Notes: a model not told the origin generated them from the sequence alone. A stretch of DNA of 16,584 bases from Betaproteobacteria bacterium (GCA_025356695.1 JANXSE010000009.1:1-16584); one strand, 5' to 3'. Shown: positions 1 to 6,666, numbered from the stretch's first letter. Program-made: numbers and translations.

Positions 1-150
1 CCCGGCTACGATGTCGATCTGCTGTGCCGCGCCGGTGTGGTCAGCAAAATCCGCGCCGGCATCGTCGCCATGGAAGGCAACTTCGGGCTGGCACAGTGGT
101 TTCGCCGCGCGGTCGAACGCGGCGACGCGAAGCTTGAAGAACACGCCTGA
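1..150 (+). CDS. CoA-transferase-like subunit A, N-terminal part (5' end cut by window, ends at in-frame TGA)
   Basis: Frame 1 is open from the first base and gives 49 residues ending at TGA 148-150. The text (DVDLLCRAG, then an NFGLAQWFRRAVERG stretch) matches the middle of the A subunit of class I CoA-transferases of the GctA/IpdA type, just after the nucleotide-fold strand that ends in the Gly-Asp/Leu-Leu-Cys motif. The same frame continues directly after the stop into the rest of the same domain (next entry), so the two pieces are one ancestral gene. GctA-like proteins pair with a B subunit to move CoA between acyl groups; IpdA-like relatives form a ring-opening hydrolase. The TGA may be a nonsense mutation, a sequencing or assembly error, or a recoded codon. 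The codon before it is GCC and the codon after it is ATG. I am confident of the family, not of the cause of the stop. Confidence 0.72.
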   Translation, partial: PGYDVDLLCRAGVVSKIRAGIVAMEGNFGLAQWFRRAVERGDAKLEEHA

Positions 151-645
151 ATGACCCTCGTCGCGGGGCTGCGTGCAGCCTCTTACGGAATCCCCTTCCA
201 GCCAGTGGCCGGCGTCTTCGGCAGCGATCTCGCCCGCGTCAACGACTGGAAGACCGTTACCGATCCCTACTCGGACAAAGAGGTCTATGCGATACCGGCC
301 ATCCGCCCGGATATCGCGATCATTCACGTCAACGAAGTCGATGAACTCGGGAATGCGCGCCTCTACGGCACGCCGTTCTGGGATCATCCGCTGACACGCG
401 CATCGAAACGCATCCTGATCACCGCCGAGAAACTGGTTTCCACTGACCACCTGCGCGAGCAACCGGAACTGACGCTGGTGCCGGGCTTCATGGTTGAAGC
501 GGTGGCCGTCGTGCCGAACGGTGCGTGGCCGGGCTCGATGCATCCGTACTACGACATCGATTATCCGGCGGTGGAACGTTACATGGAGGACGGCGCCGCT
601 TCGTTGGAAAAGCATCTCGCTGAAGCACCCGAGGCTTCGCGATGA
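151..645 (+). CDS. CoA-transferase-like subunit A, C-terminal part (after in-frame TGA)
   Basis: This 164-residue stretch follows the TGA at 148-150 in the same frame. It contains the family signature AGLRAASYGIPFQPV right at its start, then the AIRPDIAIIHVNEVDELGN strand-turn and the conserved ITAEKLV and PGFMVEAV segments, which are the second half of a GctA/IpdA-type subunit. On its own it lacks the first half of the alpha/beta fold, so it should not be a working protein unless the stop is read through. The ATG at 151 directly abuts the stop (TGAATG), so reinitiation is possible, but the upstream purine stretch GAAGAA lies about 11 bases away and is a weak ribosome site. The gene overlaps the B subunit by ATGA (642-645), the usual arrangement for translationally coupled A and B subunits, and this favours the pair having been functional recently. 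Confidence 0.78.
   Translation: MTLVAGLRAASYGIPFQPVAGVFGSDLARVNDWKTVTDPYSDKEVYAIPAIRPDIAIIHVNEVDELGNARLYGTPFWDHPLTRASKRILITAEKLVSTDHLREQPELTLVPGFMVEAVAVVPNGAWPGSMHPYYDIDYPAVERYMEDGAASLEKHLAEAPEASR
165..182 (+). other. SECIS-like hairpin just downstream of the in-frame TGA
   Basis: Bases 165-171 (GGGGCTG) pair with 176-182 (CAGCCTC) through seven base pairs, one of them G-U, closing a four-base loop CGTG at 172-175. The loop begins 22 bases after the TGA and has G as its second base, followed by T. Bacterial selenocysteine insertion elements are loosely defined hairpins inside the coding sequence, with the apical loop about 16-37 bases after the UGA and a G near the loop start, so this one fits the loose consensus. 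Such hairpins arise by chance in GC-rich coding sequence, and the same bases encode conserved family residues (AGLRAAS). No sel genes are in the window. Treat it as a structural observation, not a demonstrated SECIS. Confidence 0.3.
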
Positions 646-1406
646 CGTCTTCCGCCTCACGCCCAACGCCTCATCCTTCACGCGAAAACTGGTCACCCTT
701 CTCCTACATCGTCATCAATCTCGCGCGTCAGATCCGCGCGAATGAAGTGACGTTCAGCGGCGTCAACTCGACACTGCCGATGCTGGCCTGTATTCTGGCC
801 AAGCGCGCCTACGATTTTCATTTCACCTGGATCAACGTCGCCGGCGGCGTCGAACCACAGCCAACAACCATTCCGCATTCGAGCAGCGATCCGGGCATTG
901 TCACCGGTTCGGCGGCGATATTCTCGAATCAGGATTTCTACGATCTCTGCGCGCGCGGCAGCATCGGCCTCGTCTATCTCGGCTGCGCGCAGATTGACGC
1001 CGAGGGCCGCACCAATGTCTCTTCGATCGGGCCGTGGGAGAAACCCAAGGTGCGCCTGCCCGGCGGCGGCGGCGCGGCGGTCATGCTGCCCACCGCGCAG
1101 CGTGTCGCCACCTGGCGCACCGAACACAGCCCGCGCGCGCTGGTGGACAAACTCGACTTCGTCACCGCCTCAGGAAACCTCGCCGCGCTGATCACGCCGA
1201 TCGCGGTGTTTCAAAGAACAACAGGACGCTTCCGGCTTGAATCATGGCATCCGGACTCAAACCTTGAAGAAGTCGTCGCACGTACCGGCTTCCAATTCGA
1301 TGCGCACGGCGCCACGCCGAGCGCCATGCCGACCGCAAGGGAAACCGCGGCATTGCGCGCCATCGATGCCGATGGCGCATTCGAGGCCGAGGCCGCAATC
1401 AGGTAA
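642..1406 (+). CDS. CoA-transferase-like subunit B (GctB/IpdB type)
   Basis: The 254-residue product is of normal length for the B subunit of class I (GctAB/IpdAB-like) enzymes. Visible landmarks are a VTFSGVNSTLPMLA strand near residue 40, AGGVEPQP near 67-74, an IGLVYLGCAQIDAEGRTN stretch near 115-130, the glycine run PGGGGAA near 145 and the terminal EEVVARTGFQFD segment. By my remembered alignment to Acidaminococcus GctB, its catalytic glutamate (Glu54) corresponds to Val66 here. The protein is therefore probably not a classical CoA-transferase, and an IpdAB-like hydrolase or lyase is a better guess. The start ATG overlaps the stop of subunit A (ATGA at 642-645). The gene ends only six bases from the convergent NIPSNAP gene. 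The substrate is unknown; the nearby SDR and Bug genes suggest an acyl-CoA from organic-acid or ring catabolism. Confidence 0.85.
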   Translation: MTSSASRPTPHPSRENWSPFSYIVINLARQIRANEVTFSGVNSTLPMLACILAKRAYDFHFTWINVAGGVEPQPTTIPHSSSDPGIVTGSAAIFSNQDFYDLCARGSIGLVYLGCAQIDAEGRTNVSSIGPWEKPKVRLPGGGGAAVMLPTAQRVATWRTEHSPRALVDKLDFVTASGNLAALITPIAVFQRTTGRFRLESWHPDSNLEEVVARTGFQFDAHGATPSAMPTARETAALRAIDADGAFEAEAAIR

Positions 1407-1412
1407 CCCGCG

Positions 1413-1862
1413 CTATTTCAAAGGCGAGAAATTGGTCGCATCGAGATACACCGACACGATCTTTTCGACAATCGGCCCGTTGGCTTCAGTTTCAGCCTTT
1501 ACCTTCTGCCATTCCGGATCGTTGCGAAATGCATCCCAGTTCTTTTTCGCCGCTTCGCGGCTCGGATGCGCAAGTATGTAGACGAGCGTGTTACCGGACA
1601 TCGGCGCGTCTTCCGGCGTGAAATAACCGACGCTGGTGATGCCGTTTTTTGCAAAGATGCGCATGGTGTGATCGCGAAAGCGCGCCACCACGTTGCCGAG
1701 TTTTCCCTCGTGCGCGGTATAAGTCCTCAATTCGAACACCCGGCCCGAGCTCTGCGCGTAGGCAACGCCTGCGCCCTCAAGCACGCCATGAAGTCCCGCC
1801 ACGTAACCTGTTGCAAACACCGCGACAACCGACAGCGAGACAACTATTTTTTTCAGGCTCAC
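1413..1862 (-). CDS. secreted NIPSNAP-domain protein
   Basis: The frame is open from 2015, but the best start is GTG at 1862, preceded five bases upstream by a near-perfect Shine-Dalgarno run GGGGGAGG (1875-1868). An ATG at 1877 sits on top of that SD and is less likely. The 149-residue product begins with two lysines and a hydrophobic segment (about residues 5-24), followed by a probable signal-peptidase site after AYA at residue 36. It then has a NIPSNAP/dimeric alpha-beta-barrel domain: FELRTYTAHEGKL, an RFRDHTMRIFAKNGI helix, VGYFTPED, LVYILAH, a WDAFRNDPEW helix and a closing VSVYLDATNF strand. NIPSNAP domains are small dimeric barrels of mostly unknown function, often beside catabolic genes in Burkholderiales. 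An exported version implies a periplasmic role. It lies 83 bases downstream of the SDR gene on the same strand and may be cotranscribed. Confidence 0.85.
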   Translation of the reverse strand: MSLKKIVVSLSVVAVFATGYVAGLHGVLEGAGVAYAQSSGRVFELRTYTAHEGKLGNVVARFRDHTMRIFAKNGITSVGYFTPEDAPMSGNTLVYILAHPSREAAKKNWDAFRNDPEWQKVKAETEANGPIVEKIVSVYLDATNFSPLK

Positions 1863-1945
1863 AGCAACCTCCCCCATTGAAAATACAAAACAGGCTGACC
1901 ATGCCGCGAGAACAGTTTCGCCGGCGCAGACTGCAGACCCCGCCG

Positions 1946-2719
1946 TCACGGCATCAGGATACCGCCGTTGAGGTGAATGGACTGGCCGGTGATATAGCGT
2001 GCCTCGGGGCCGCACAACATACGCACCATCGCCGCAACTTCCTCGGGTTTGCCCATGCGGCCGACCGGCGGCACCTGACGGCGGTGCGCAGAAAGTTCCG
2101 GCGCACCGGGCAGCCCGCGCACGACGTCAATCTTGCCCGGCACCACGCAGTTGACCGTGATATGTTGCGGCGCGAATTCGCGCGCCAGCGCCTTGGTCAT
2201 GCCGGCGAGTCCGGCTTTGGAAGTGGCAACGTGCACGTGTTCGCTCGCGCCTTCGTGGCCGGTCAACCCGCCGATATTGACGATGCTGCCACCGCCGGCA
2301 CGCAGCATATGCGGCAGACAGGCCTGCGCACAGATGAATGCGCCGTCGAGCACGATGGCCAGCACGCGGCGCCATTCATCCAGCCCGATTTCCGCGAACG
2401 GCGTGCGCGCGCGAAATCCGGCGTTGTTAATCAGGCAGTCGACAGAACCGAATTGTTCGACAGTTGCCGCGATCATCGCGGCAACTGCAGCGGGTTCAGT
2501 AACGTCGGCAATGTAAAACGCGGCGCGGCCGCCCTTTTCACGGATCATGCCTACCGTCTGCTCGGCTTCGGCGCGCGAGGTCCTGGCATTGACCATCACT
2601 GCCGCACCCGCGGCAGCGAGCGCGCAAGCGATCGCGCGACCGATGTTGCGCGCACCGCCGGTGACCACCGCGACCTTGCCCGCGAGTTCGCCGCTGTTCT
2701 TGAGGTTGCTGTCGCTCAT
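1946..2719 (-). CDS. SDR-family oxidoreductase-like protein lacking most catalytic residues
   Basis: The start ATG at 2719 has AGGGAA seven bases upstream; a longer frame to 2740 would place this SD inside the gene. The 257-residue product is a standard-length Rossmann-fold SDR with a TGGARNIG cofactor motif (20-27), the NNAG structural motif (98-101), ITVNCVVPG and a C-terminal YITGQSIHLNGG. The catalytic tetrad is mostly missing: the helix-4 Asn position is Val123 (in AIVLDGAF), the Ser position is Gly151 (NIGG), the Tyr of YxxxK is Val164 (VATSK), and only Lys168 remains. The fold and cofactor site look intact, so the protein may bind NAD(P) or use another mechanism. I recall a FabG-like subfamily with AHVVTAKAG in place of YxxxK, so this is probably a lineage and not decay. 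It sits between the Bug and NIPSNAP genes on the same strand. Confidence 0.88.
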   Translation of the reverse strand: MSDSNLKNSGELAGKVAVVTGGARNIGRAIACALAAAGAAVMVNARTSRAEAEQTVGMIREKGGRAAFYIADVTEPAAVAAMIAATVEQFGSVDCLINNAGFRARTPFAEIGLDEWRRVLAIVLDGAFICAQACLPHMLRAGGGSIVNIGGLTGHEGASEHVHVATSKAGLAGMTKALAREFAPQHITVNCVVPGKIDVVRGLPGAPELSAHRRQVPPVGRMGKPEEVAAMVRMLCGPEARYITGQSIHLNGGILMP

Positions 2720-2857
2720 TGACCGTTCCCTGCCGCACAATTTGCCGCGGCGATTGTAGCATTGCGCGTCGTGGCGCCGGCACGATGGAGAACCGCGGCA
2801 AGCTCTTCCGCCGTGCCGCCATCCGTGAGAAATGAACGACGCGTGCGCACATTGCTC

Positions 2858-2888
2858 GGCGTCGCAGCGACGGTGGCACTGCGACGCC
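2858..2888 (-). terminator. perfect 10-bp hairpin downstream of the Bug gene
   Basis: GGCGTCGCAG at 2858-2867 is the exact reverse complement of CTGCGACGCC at 2879-2888, with an 11-base loop. It lies 14 bases beyond the stop codon of the Bug binding-protein gene (which reads leftward to 2902) and upstream of the SDR gene. No T-run follows on the minus strand, so it is not a textbook Rho-independent terminator. It could attenuate transcription between the two genes or protect the 3' end of the Bug transcript. Confidence 0.4.
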
Positions 2889-2901
2889 CGGGAAACTGCA
2901 C

Positions 2902-3870
2902 TTACTCCGGCTTCGCCCCCGATGCCTTGATGATCTTGCCCATCTTTGCCACTTCGCTGCGCACGAATTTGGCGAAATCCTCCGGCGATGAGGTCTCCGC
3001 CTCCAGGCCTTGTCTGAACAACTGGTCTTTGACTTCCGGCCGCGACAGCGCCCTGGTGATTTCCGCGTTCAACTTGACGATGATGTCCTTCGGCACTTTC
3101 GATGGCGCGTGCAGGCCGTAAAAAGTGTCGAACTCGTAGCCGGGCACACCGGATTCGGCGAGCGTCGGCAGATCGGGCAGGAAGGCCGAGCGTTTTTTGC
3201 CGGTGGTCGCCAGCGCGACGAGGCGTTTCGAATTGATGAAGGGCACCGTACCGGGCAGCGCCGAGATCATCAGCTGGACCTGGTTGGCAACGACATCGGT
3301 GAGGCCGGGTGCCGTGCCTTTGTACGGGATGTGTACGATGCTGGTGCCGGTCTCGATGCGGAAGTACTCCATCGCCAGATGCGAGGTGCCGCCGGCGCCG
3401 GTGCTCGCGTAGTTAAGCGCACCCGGTTTTGATTTGAGCAGCGCGATCAGTTCCCTGGTGCTGCGCGCCGGCACGGTCGGGTTCACCACCAGCGTGTTGG
3501 TCGTCGTACCGATGATCGCCACCTGCGTCAAATCCCGCACGGTATCGTAGGGCAGCTTCGAATACAGTGTCTGGTTGATCGCGATGGCATTGTGCGTGAC
3601 GAGCAGCGTGTAGCCGTCGGGCGCGCTCTTCGCGACGATGTCCGTACCAAGCGTGCTGCCCGCCCCCGGGCGGTTATCGACCACCGCGCTTTGATTGAAA
3701 CCCTCGGTCAGACGCTGCGCAACGAAGCGCGCCGCAATATCGTTGCCGCCACCGGGCGAAAACGGCACCACCAGTCGTACCGTTTTGGATGGGTAGGATT
3801 TATCTGCTGCATTTACCACGGTCGCGACCAGTGCGCAGGCAACGAGACAGAGTCGGATTTTGTGTTTCAA
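2902..3870 (-). CDS. tripartite tricarboxylate transporter-type substrate-binding protein (Bug/TctC family)
   Basis: I place the start at TTG 3870 because GAGGAG lies seven bases upstream and a signal peptide begins there; the frame stays open to an ATG at 3939, but the extra residues look non-coding. The 322-residue product has a Lys/Arg-containing n-region, a hydrophobic core (residues 7-19) and a likely cleavage after VNA at 21. The mature protein shows the Bug hallmarks: PSKTVRLVVPFSPGGGNDIAAR, a VVDNRPGAGSTLGTD loop, APDGYTLL, LNYASTGAGGTSHLAMEYF and HIPYKGTAPGLTDVV. Bug proteins capture carboxylates in the periplasm, usually for a TctAB membrane pair. No tctA or tctB gene is in the window, so this is an orphan, as most Bug genes are. 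The substrate is unknown. An AT-rich TATACT (minus strand, about 3926-3921) could serve as its -10 box, but I see no matching -35. Confidence 0.93.
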   Translation of the reverse strand: MKHKIRLCLVACALVATVVNAADKSYPSKTVRLVVPFSPGGGNDIAARFVAQRLTEGFNQSAVVDNRPGAGSTLGTDIVAKSAPDGYTLLVTHNAIAINQTLYSKLPYDTVRDLTQVAIIGTTTNTLVVNPTVPARSTRELIALLKSKPGALNYASTGAGGTSHLAMEYFRIETGTSIVHIPYKGTAPGLTDVVANQVQLMISALPGTVPFINSKRLVALATTGKKRSAFLPDLPTLAESGVPGYEFDTFYGLHAPSKVPKDIIVKLNAEITRALSRPEVKDQLFRQGLEAETSSPEDFAKFVRSEVAKMGKIIKASGAKPE

Positions 3871-3967
3871 GTTGATGCTCCTCGGATGTTGGCCGCGCGC
3901 AGCGCGACAGGTTCGCATGCTAGTATATCGCCACTCCATTGGTCAGTTCCGGCAACGTAAAGTTCGC

Positions 3968-4582
3968 ATGAAAAATCTCGCCCGTTTTCGCCAATTCATC
4001 ACCGGCTTCACCGATCTGGTCGCCGACAAATCGGCCAACGAGACCGCCATCTTCGAACGCGGCGGCAAACTGCTCGGCGCGCTGGTCGCCCACGACGACT
4101 GGCTGCCCGACGAATGCACGCAGCCCCATCCCCAGTATTACCAGCAGTATCTGCTCTATTGCGACCCCTTCGAACGCTTTTCGGTGGTCAGCTTCGTCTG
4201 GGGGCCGGGACAGAAAACCCCGGTGCACGACCACTGCGTGTGGGGCATGATCGGCATGCTGCGCGGCGCTGAAAACTGCCGTCGCCTTTTCATCGATGCG
4301 CCGCACCAGCCGATGCGCACCGGCGAACTGTGCACTTTGAAACCCGGCATGGTCGACAACGTTTCGCCGACTGTCGGCGACGTGCACGAAGTATCGAACG
4401 CGCTCGCCGATCAGCCGTCGATCAGCATCCACATCTACGGCGCCAACATCGGCGCCGTGGCGCGCCATGTCTTCGACCCGGCAACGGGTACGGCCAAACC
4501 CTTCGTCTCCGGCTATTCGATCCCGATGATGCCGAATTTCTGGGACCGCTCGGCCGAAGTGCGCGCGGGCCTCGCCCAATAA
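3968..4582 (+). CDS. thiol dioxygenase, cysteine/3-mercaptopropionate dioxygenase-type cupin
   Basis: The 204-residue cupin belongs to the cysteine dioxygenase superfamily, which oxidises a thiol to a sulfinate with non-haem Fe(II) and O2. The iron ligands are apparent as His87 and His89 (in TPVHDHCVWG) and His140 (in DVHEVSN). The Ser153-His155-Tyr157 triad of the family is present in SISIHIYG, with the same spacing as in mammalian CDO. The cross-link cysteine of mammalian CDO is replaced by glycine, as usual in bacteria. Where CDO has Arg60 for the cysteine carboxylate, this protein has Gln (QQY at 59-61), a feature associated with 3-mercaptopropionate dioxygenases, so I favour that substrate. 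The ATG at 3968 gives a family-length protein; its ribosome site is weak. An upstream extension to 3860 would run through the Bug gene start and is unlikely. It is followed 22 bases later by the quinone oxidoreductase. Confidence 0.88.
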   Translation: MKNLARFRQFITGFTDLVADKSANETAIFERGGKLLGALVAHDDWLPDECTQPHPQYYQQYLLYCDPFERFSVVSFVWGPGQKTPVHDHCVWGMIGMLRGAENCRRLFIDAPHQPMRTGELCTLKPGMVDNVSPTVGDVHEVSNALADQPSISIHIYGANIGAVARHVFDPATGTAKPFVSGYSIPMMPNFWDRSAEVRAGLAQ

Positions 4583-4604
4583 TCAAACCGCAACAGGAGC
4601 CGCA

Positions 4605-5600
4605 ATGAGTGCCGCATTACCGCAGGAAATGCAGGTCGTTGAAATCAGTGCGCCCGGCAAACCCGATGTCTTACGTACGGCCACCCGCGCGGTGCCGGCG
4701 CCGAAAGCCGATGAAGTTTTGATCAAGGTCGCCGCCGCCGGCGTGAACGGCCCCGACATGATGCAACGCAAGGGCCTCTACCCGGCACCGCCCGGCGCCT
4801 CCGACCTGCTCGGCCTCGAAGTCTCCGGCGAAATCGTCGTCGCAGGCGCGGCAGTCAAACGCTGGAAGGTTGGCGACAAGGTCACCGCCCTCACCAACGG
4901 CGGCGGCTACGCGCAATATTGCACGGTCGATGCACAACACTGCCTGCCCGTTCCGGCCGGCATCAGTCTGCGCGACGCCGGCAGCCTGCCCGAAACTTTC
5001 TTCACGGTGTGGAGCAATGTTTTCATGGGCGCCGGCCTGAAAAACGGCGAAAATTTTCTGGTGCATGGCGGCGCCGGCGGTATCGGCGCCACCGCCATCC
5101 AGCTGGCCAAGGCATTCGGCGTTAAAGTATTCGCTACCGACAGCCCTGCGGCGCGCTGCGATTTCGCGCGCGGCCTCGGTGCCGACCGCGTGATCGATTA
5201 TCGCGATGAGGATTTCGTCGAGATCGTGCGCGAAGGCGGTGGCGCCAATGTGATCCTCGATATCGTCGGCGGCCCCAACATCGAAAAGAACTTCAAGGCC
5301 GCCAATCACGACGGCCGCATCATCCAGCTCGCTTTTGCTGCCGGCTCCAAAGTCGAAATCAACATGATGCCGGTAATGCTGAAGCGTTTGAGCTACACCG
5401 GTTCGACGCTGCGTACGCGCCCGCCCGCCTACAAAAACGAAATCGCGCGCCAGCTCGAAGAAAAGGTGTGGCCGTTGATCGCCACGGGAAAAATCAAACC
5501 GATCGTCAATGCGGTGTTTCCGCTGGCCGACGCCGCCAAGGCGCACGCGCTGATGGAATCGAGCACGCACATCGGCAAGATCCTGCTGACGCTGGAATAG
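4605..5600 (+). CDS. NAD(P)H:quinone oxidoreductase, PIG3-type zinc-free MDR
   Basis: The 331-residue product matches the PIG3/quinone-oxidoreductase branch of the medium-chain dehydrogenase/reductase superfamily. It has an N-terminal GroES-like domain with VAAAGVNGPDMMQRKGLYP (about 43-61), LGLEVSGEI and the KVTALTNGGGYAQY stretch. The Rossmann domain carries HGGAGGIGATAIQLAKA near 154-170 and the GADRVIDYRDEDF segment near 200. No structural zinc-binding cysteines are visible. Such enzymes reduce quinones or alpha,beta-unsaturated carbonyls with NADPH. AGGAG six bases before the ATG is a good ribosome site, and the 22-base gap to the dioxygenase gene suggests one operon. Its precise substrate cannot be read from the sequence. 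It converges with the HD-domain gene, with a strong hairpin between the two stops. Confidence 0.92.
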   Translation: MSAALPQEMQVVEISAPGKPDVLRTATRAVPAPKADEVLIKVAAAGVNGPDMMQRKGLYPAPPGASDLLGLEVSGEIVVAGAAVKRWKVGDKVTALTNGGGYAQYCTVDAQHCLPVPAGISLRDAGSLPETFFTVWSNVFMGAGLKNGENFLVHGGAGGIGATAIQLAKAFGVKVFATDSPAARCDFARGLGADRVIDYRDEDFVEIVREGGGANVILDIVGGPNIEKNFKAANHDGRIIQLAFAAGSKVEINMMPVMLKRLSYTGSTLRTRPPAYKNEIARQLEEKVWPLIATGKIKPIVNAVFPLADAAKAHALMESSTHIGKILLTLE

Positions 5601-5612
5601 CGGGATTCGTAA

Positions 5613-5640
5613 CGGCAGCGGCCCGCGACGGCCGCTGTTG
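5613..5640. terminator. hairpin between convergent genes, possible bidirectional terminator
   Basis: Bases 613-623 of the 5600 block (CGGCAGCGGCC) pair with 630-640 (GGCCGCTGTTG), giving an 11-bp stem with two G-T pairs and a six-base loop. It lies in the 49-base gap between the stop of the quinone oxidoreductase gene (5600) and the stop of the opposing HD-domain gene (5650). No T-tract follows in either direction, so termination by this hairpin alone is uncertain. Confidence 0.42.
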
Positions 5641-5649
5641 CAGCCAAGG

Positions 5650-6612
5650 CTAGACGAGTGCCAGCTGTCTCGTGCCGGCAGCCTCCTTGGGAGGACGCCG
5701 GCGCAAGATTGAATTCTTTCCGTCGGAATTCATCACACGCGCGTAGGTAATGTTTTTTTCCACCGCTTCCATGTAATGGTTGCGTCCGCCGAAATGATTT
5801 TCGGCATAGCGATAGGCGCCCTCGAGAACGACATCGAGCCGTTTTGCCGCGCCCTTGTAGAAACCCGGCGTCTTCGCAATCAGATCGGCGGCCGATTCGA
5901 AGATGACCTGCTCGCCTTCACTGGTCTTGCGCCGCGCAATACCGCCGAGCAGGAATTCCGGAAACAGGCGGTCGTAACATTTCTCGAGATAACAGCGGTC
6001 GGCCATCTGCGCGATGATGTCGGCCGAACCGAGCAGATTGCCGAGCACGCGATGCACCGGCTGCTCGACACGGATGCGTTCAACCGGTGTTTCGTAGCCG
6101 GTGAAATGCACGAGTTCGGCGCCGACCGCGGCCAAATCGGCCATGCCGATGACCGGCAGGTACGAGCGTAGAAAACGCGCGCCGCGGGTGACGTGGGTCA
6201 GCGTGTATTCGGCGCCGTTGCGGTGGCGGGTATCGTTGCTGCGGCGGATGTAACCGCAATCGTGGTACAGCGCCAGCACCACGCCAAGGCGGAACAGGCG
6301 TTCGTTGAGCGGTTCGCGGCCGACACGCTGGTAACCGTCGAGCAAACGCGCCATCGCCAGCGTGACATCCATCACATGCTGGACATCGTGATATCCGGTA
6401 TCGCAGGCGCGATAACCGGGATATTCGCCGCTGTAGAGCGCTTCGAAGTCGCGAAACGGCTGTTCAAGGCTGTCGGCACCGGATTTGCGGTACAAATCGA
6501 CGTAGATGTTACGCACTTCCTTCGCAACCGCAGCGACGTCAGTAGTGCGGACGGAATTCGTCACGTCGTAATCGCTGCGCCGGTCGATCAATGCTGCCGT
6601 GTTTGCTGACAA
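5650..6612 (-). CDS. HD-domain hydrolase, cyclic-nucleotide phosphodiesterase-like
   Basis: The protein carries an HD-superfamily metal site: YHDVQHVMDV (residues 74-83 from the chosen start) followed by ALYHDCGYI with the His-Asp pair at 117-118. The YHxxxHxxDV then HD spacing resembles class I 3',5'-cyclic-nucleotide phosphodiesterases more than HD-GYP or RelA-type domains, but no selectivity residue can be assigned, so the substrate is open. There is no signal peptide or membrane segment. The start is uncertain: the frame is open to an ATG at 6819, but a good promoter at 6666-6638 would begin transcription near 6631, which leaves TTG at 6612 (six bases after a GGGGGG run) as the first plausible start, giving 320 residues. 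No Met codon occurs between there and the metal site. The C-terminal part from about residue 240 is helical and basic near the end. It is divergent from the giant AsmA-like gene. Confidence 0.8.
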   Translation of the reverse strand: MSANTAALIDRRSDYDVTNSVRTTDVAAVAKEVRNIYVDLYRKSGADSLEQPFRDFEALYSGEYPGYRACDTGYHDVQHVMDVTLAMARLLDGYQRVGREPLNERLFRLGVVLALYHDCGYIRRSNDTRHRNGAEYTLTHVTRGARFLRSYLPVIGMADLAAVGAELVHFTGYETPVERIRVEQPVHRVLGNLLGSADIIAQMADRCYLEKCYDRLFPEFLLGGIARRKTSEGEQVIFESAADLIAKTPGFYKGAAKRLDVVLEGAYRYAENHFGGRNHYMEAVEKNITYARVMNSDGKNSILRRRPPKEAAGTRQLALV

Positions 6613-6637
6613 ATCGAGCCCCCCGTTTGCAGGCAGT

Positions 6638-6666
6638 ATTAAACTATAATCTCGATGCAGCGGCAA
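6638..6666 (-). promoter_or_regulatory. sigma-70-type promoter for the HD-domain gene
   Basis: On the minus strand TTGCCG (6666-6661, four of six consensus) is followed after exactly 17 bases by TTTAAT (6643-6638, five of six). Transcription would start near 6631, about 18 bases before the proposed TTG start codon at 6612. Its placement argues against the longer upstream reading of the HD-domain gene. Confidence 0.5.
6645..6650 (+). promoter_or_regulatory. consensus -10 box upstream of the AsmA-like gene
   Basis: A perfect TATAAT sits 175 bases before the ATG of the giant gene, in otherwise GC-rich DNA. No convincing -35 lies 16-18 bases upstream (TTTGCA is only 13 bases away), so it is a candidate. 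It is two bases from the opposing -10 of the HD-domain gene, so RNA polymerase could not occupy both at once. Confidence 0.3.

Noticed and set aside
1649..2722. A 357-codon plus-strand frame opposite the SDR and NIPSNAP genes
   Set aside because: It is rich in Arg and His with no recognisable motif and covers two well-supported minus-strand genes.
3871..3939. N-terminal extension of the Bug protein to the ATG at 3939
   Set aside because: It would bury the signal peptide and lies upstream of a good SD for TTG 3870.
4671..5570. A 299-codon minus-strand frame opposite the quinone oxidoreductase
   Set aside because: It is a shadow of a high-GC gene; the plus strand carries a complete PIG3-family protein.
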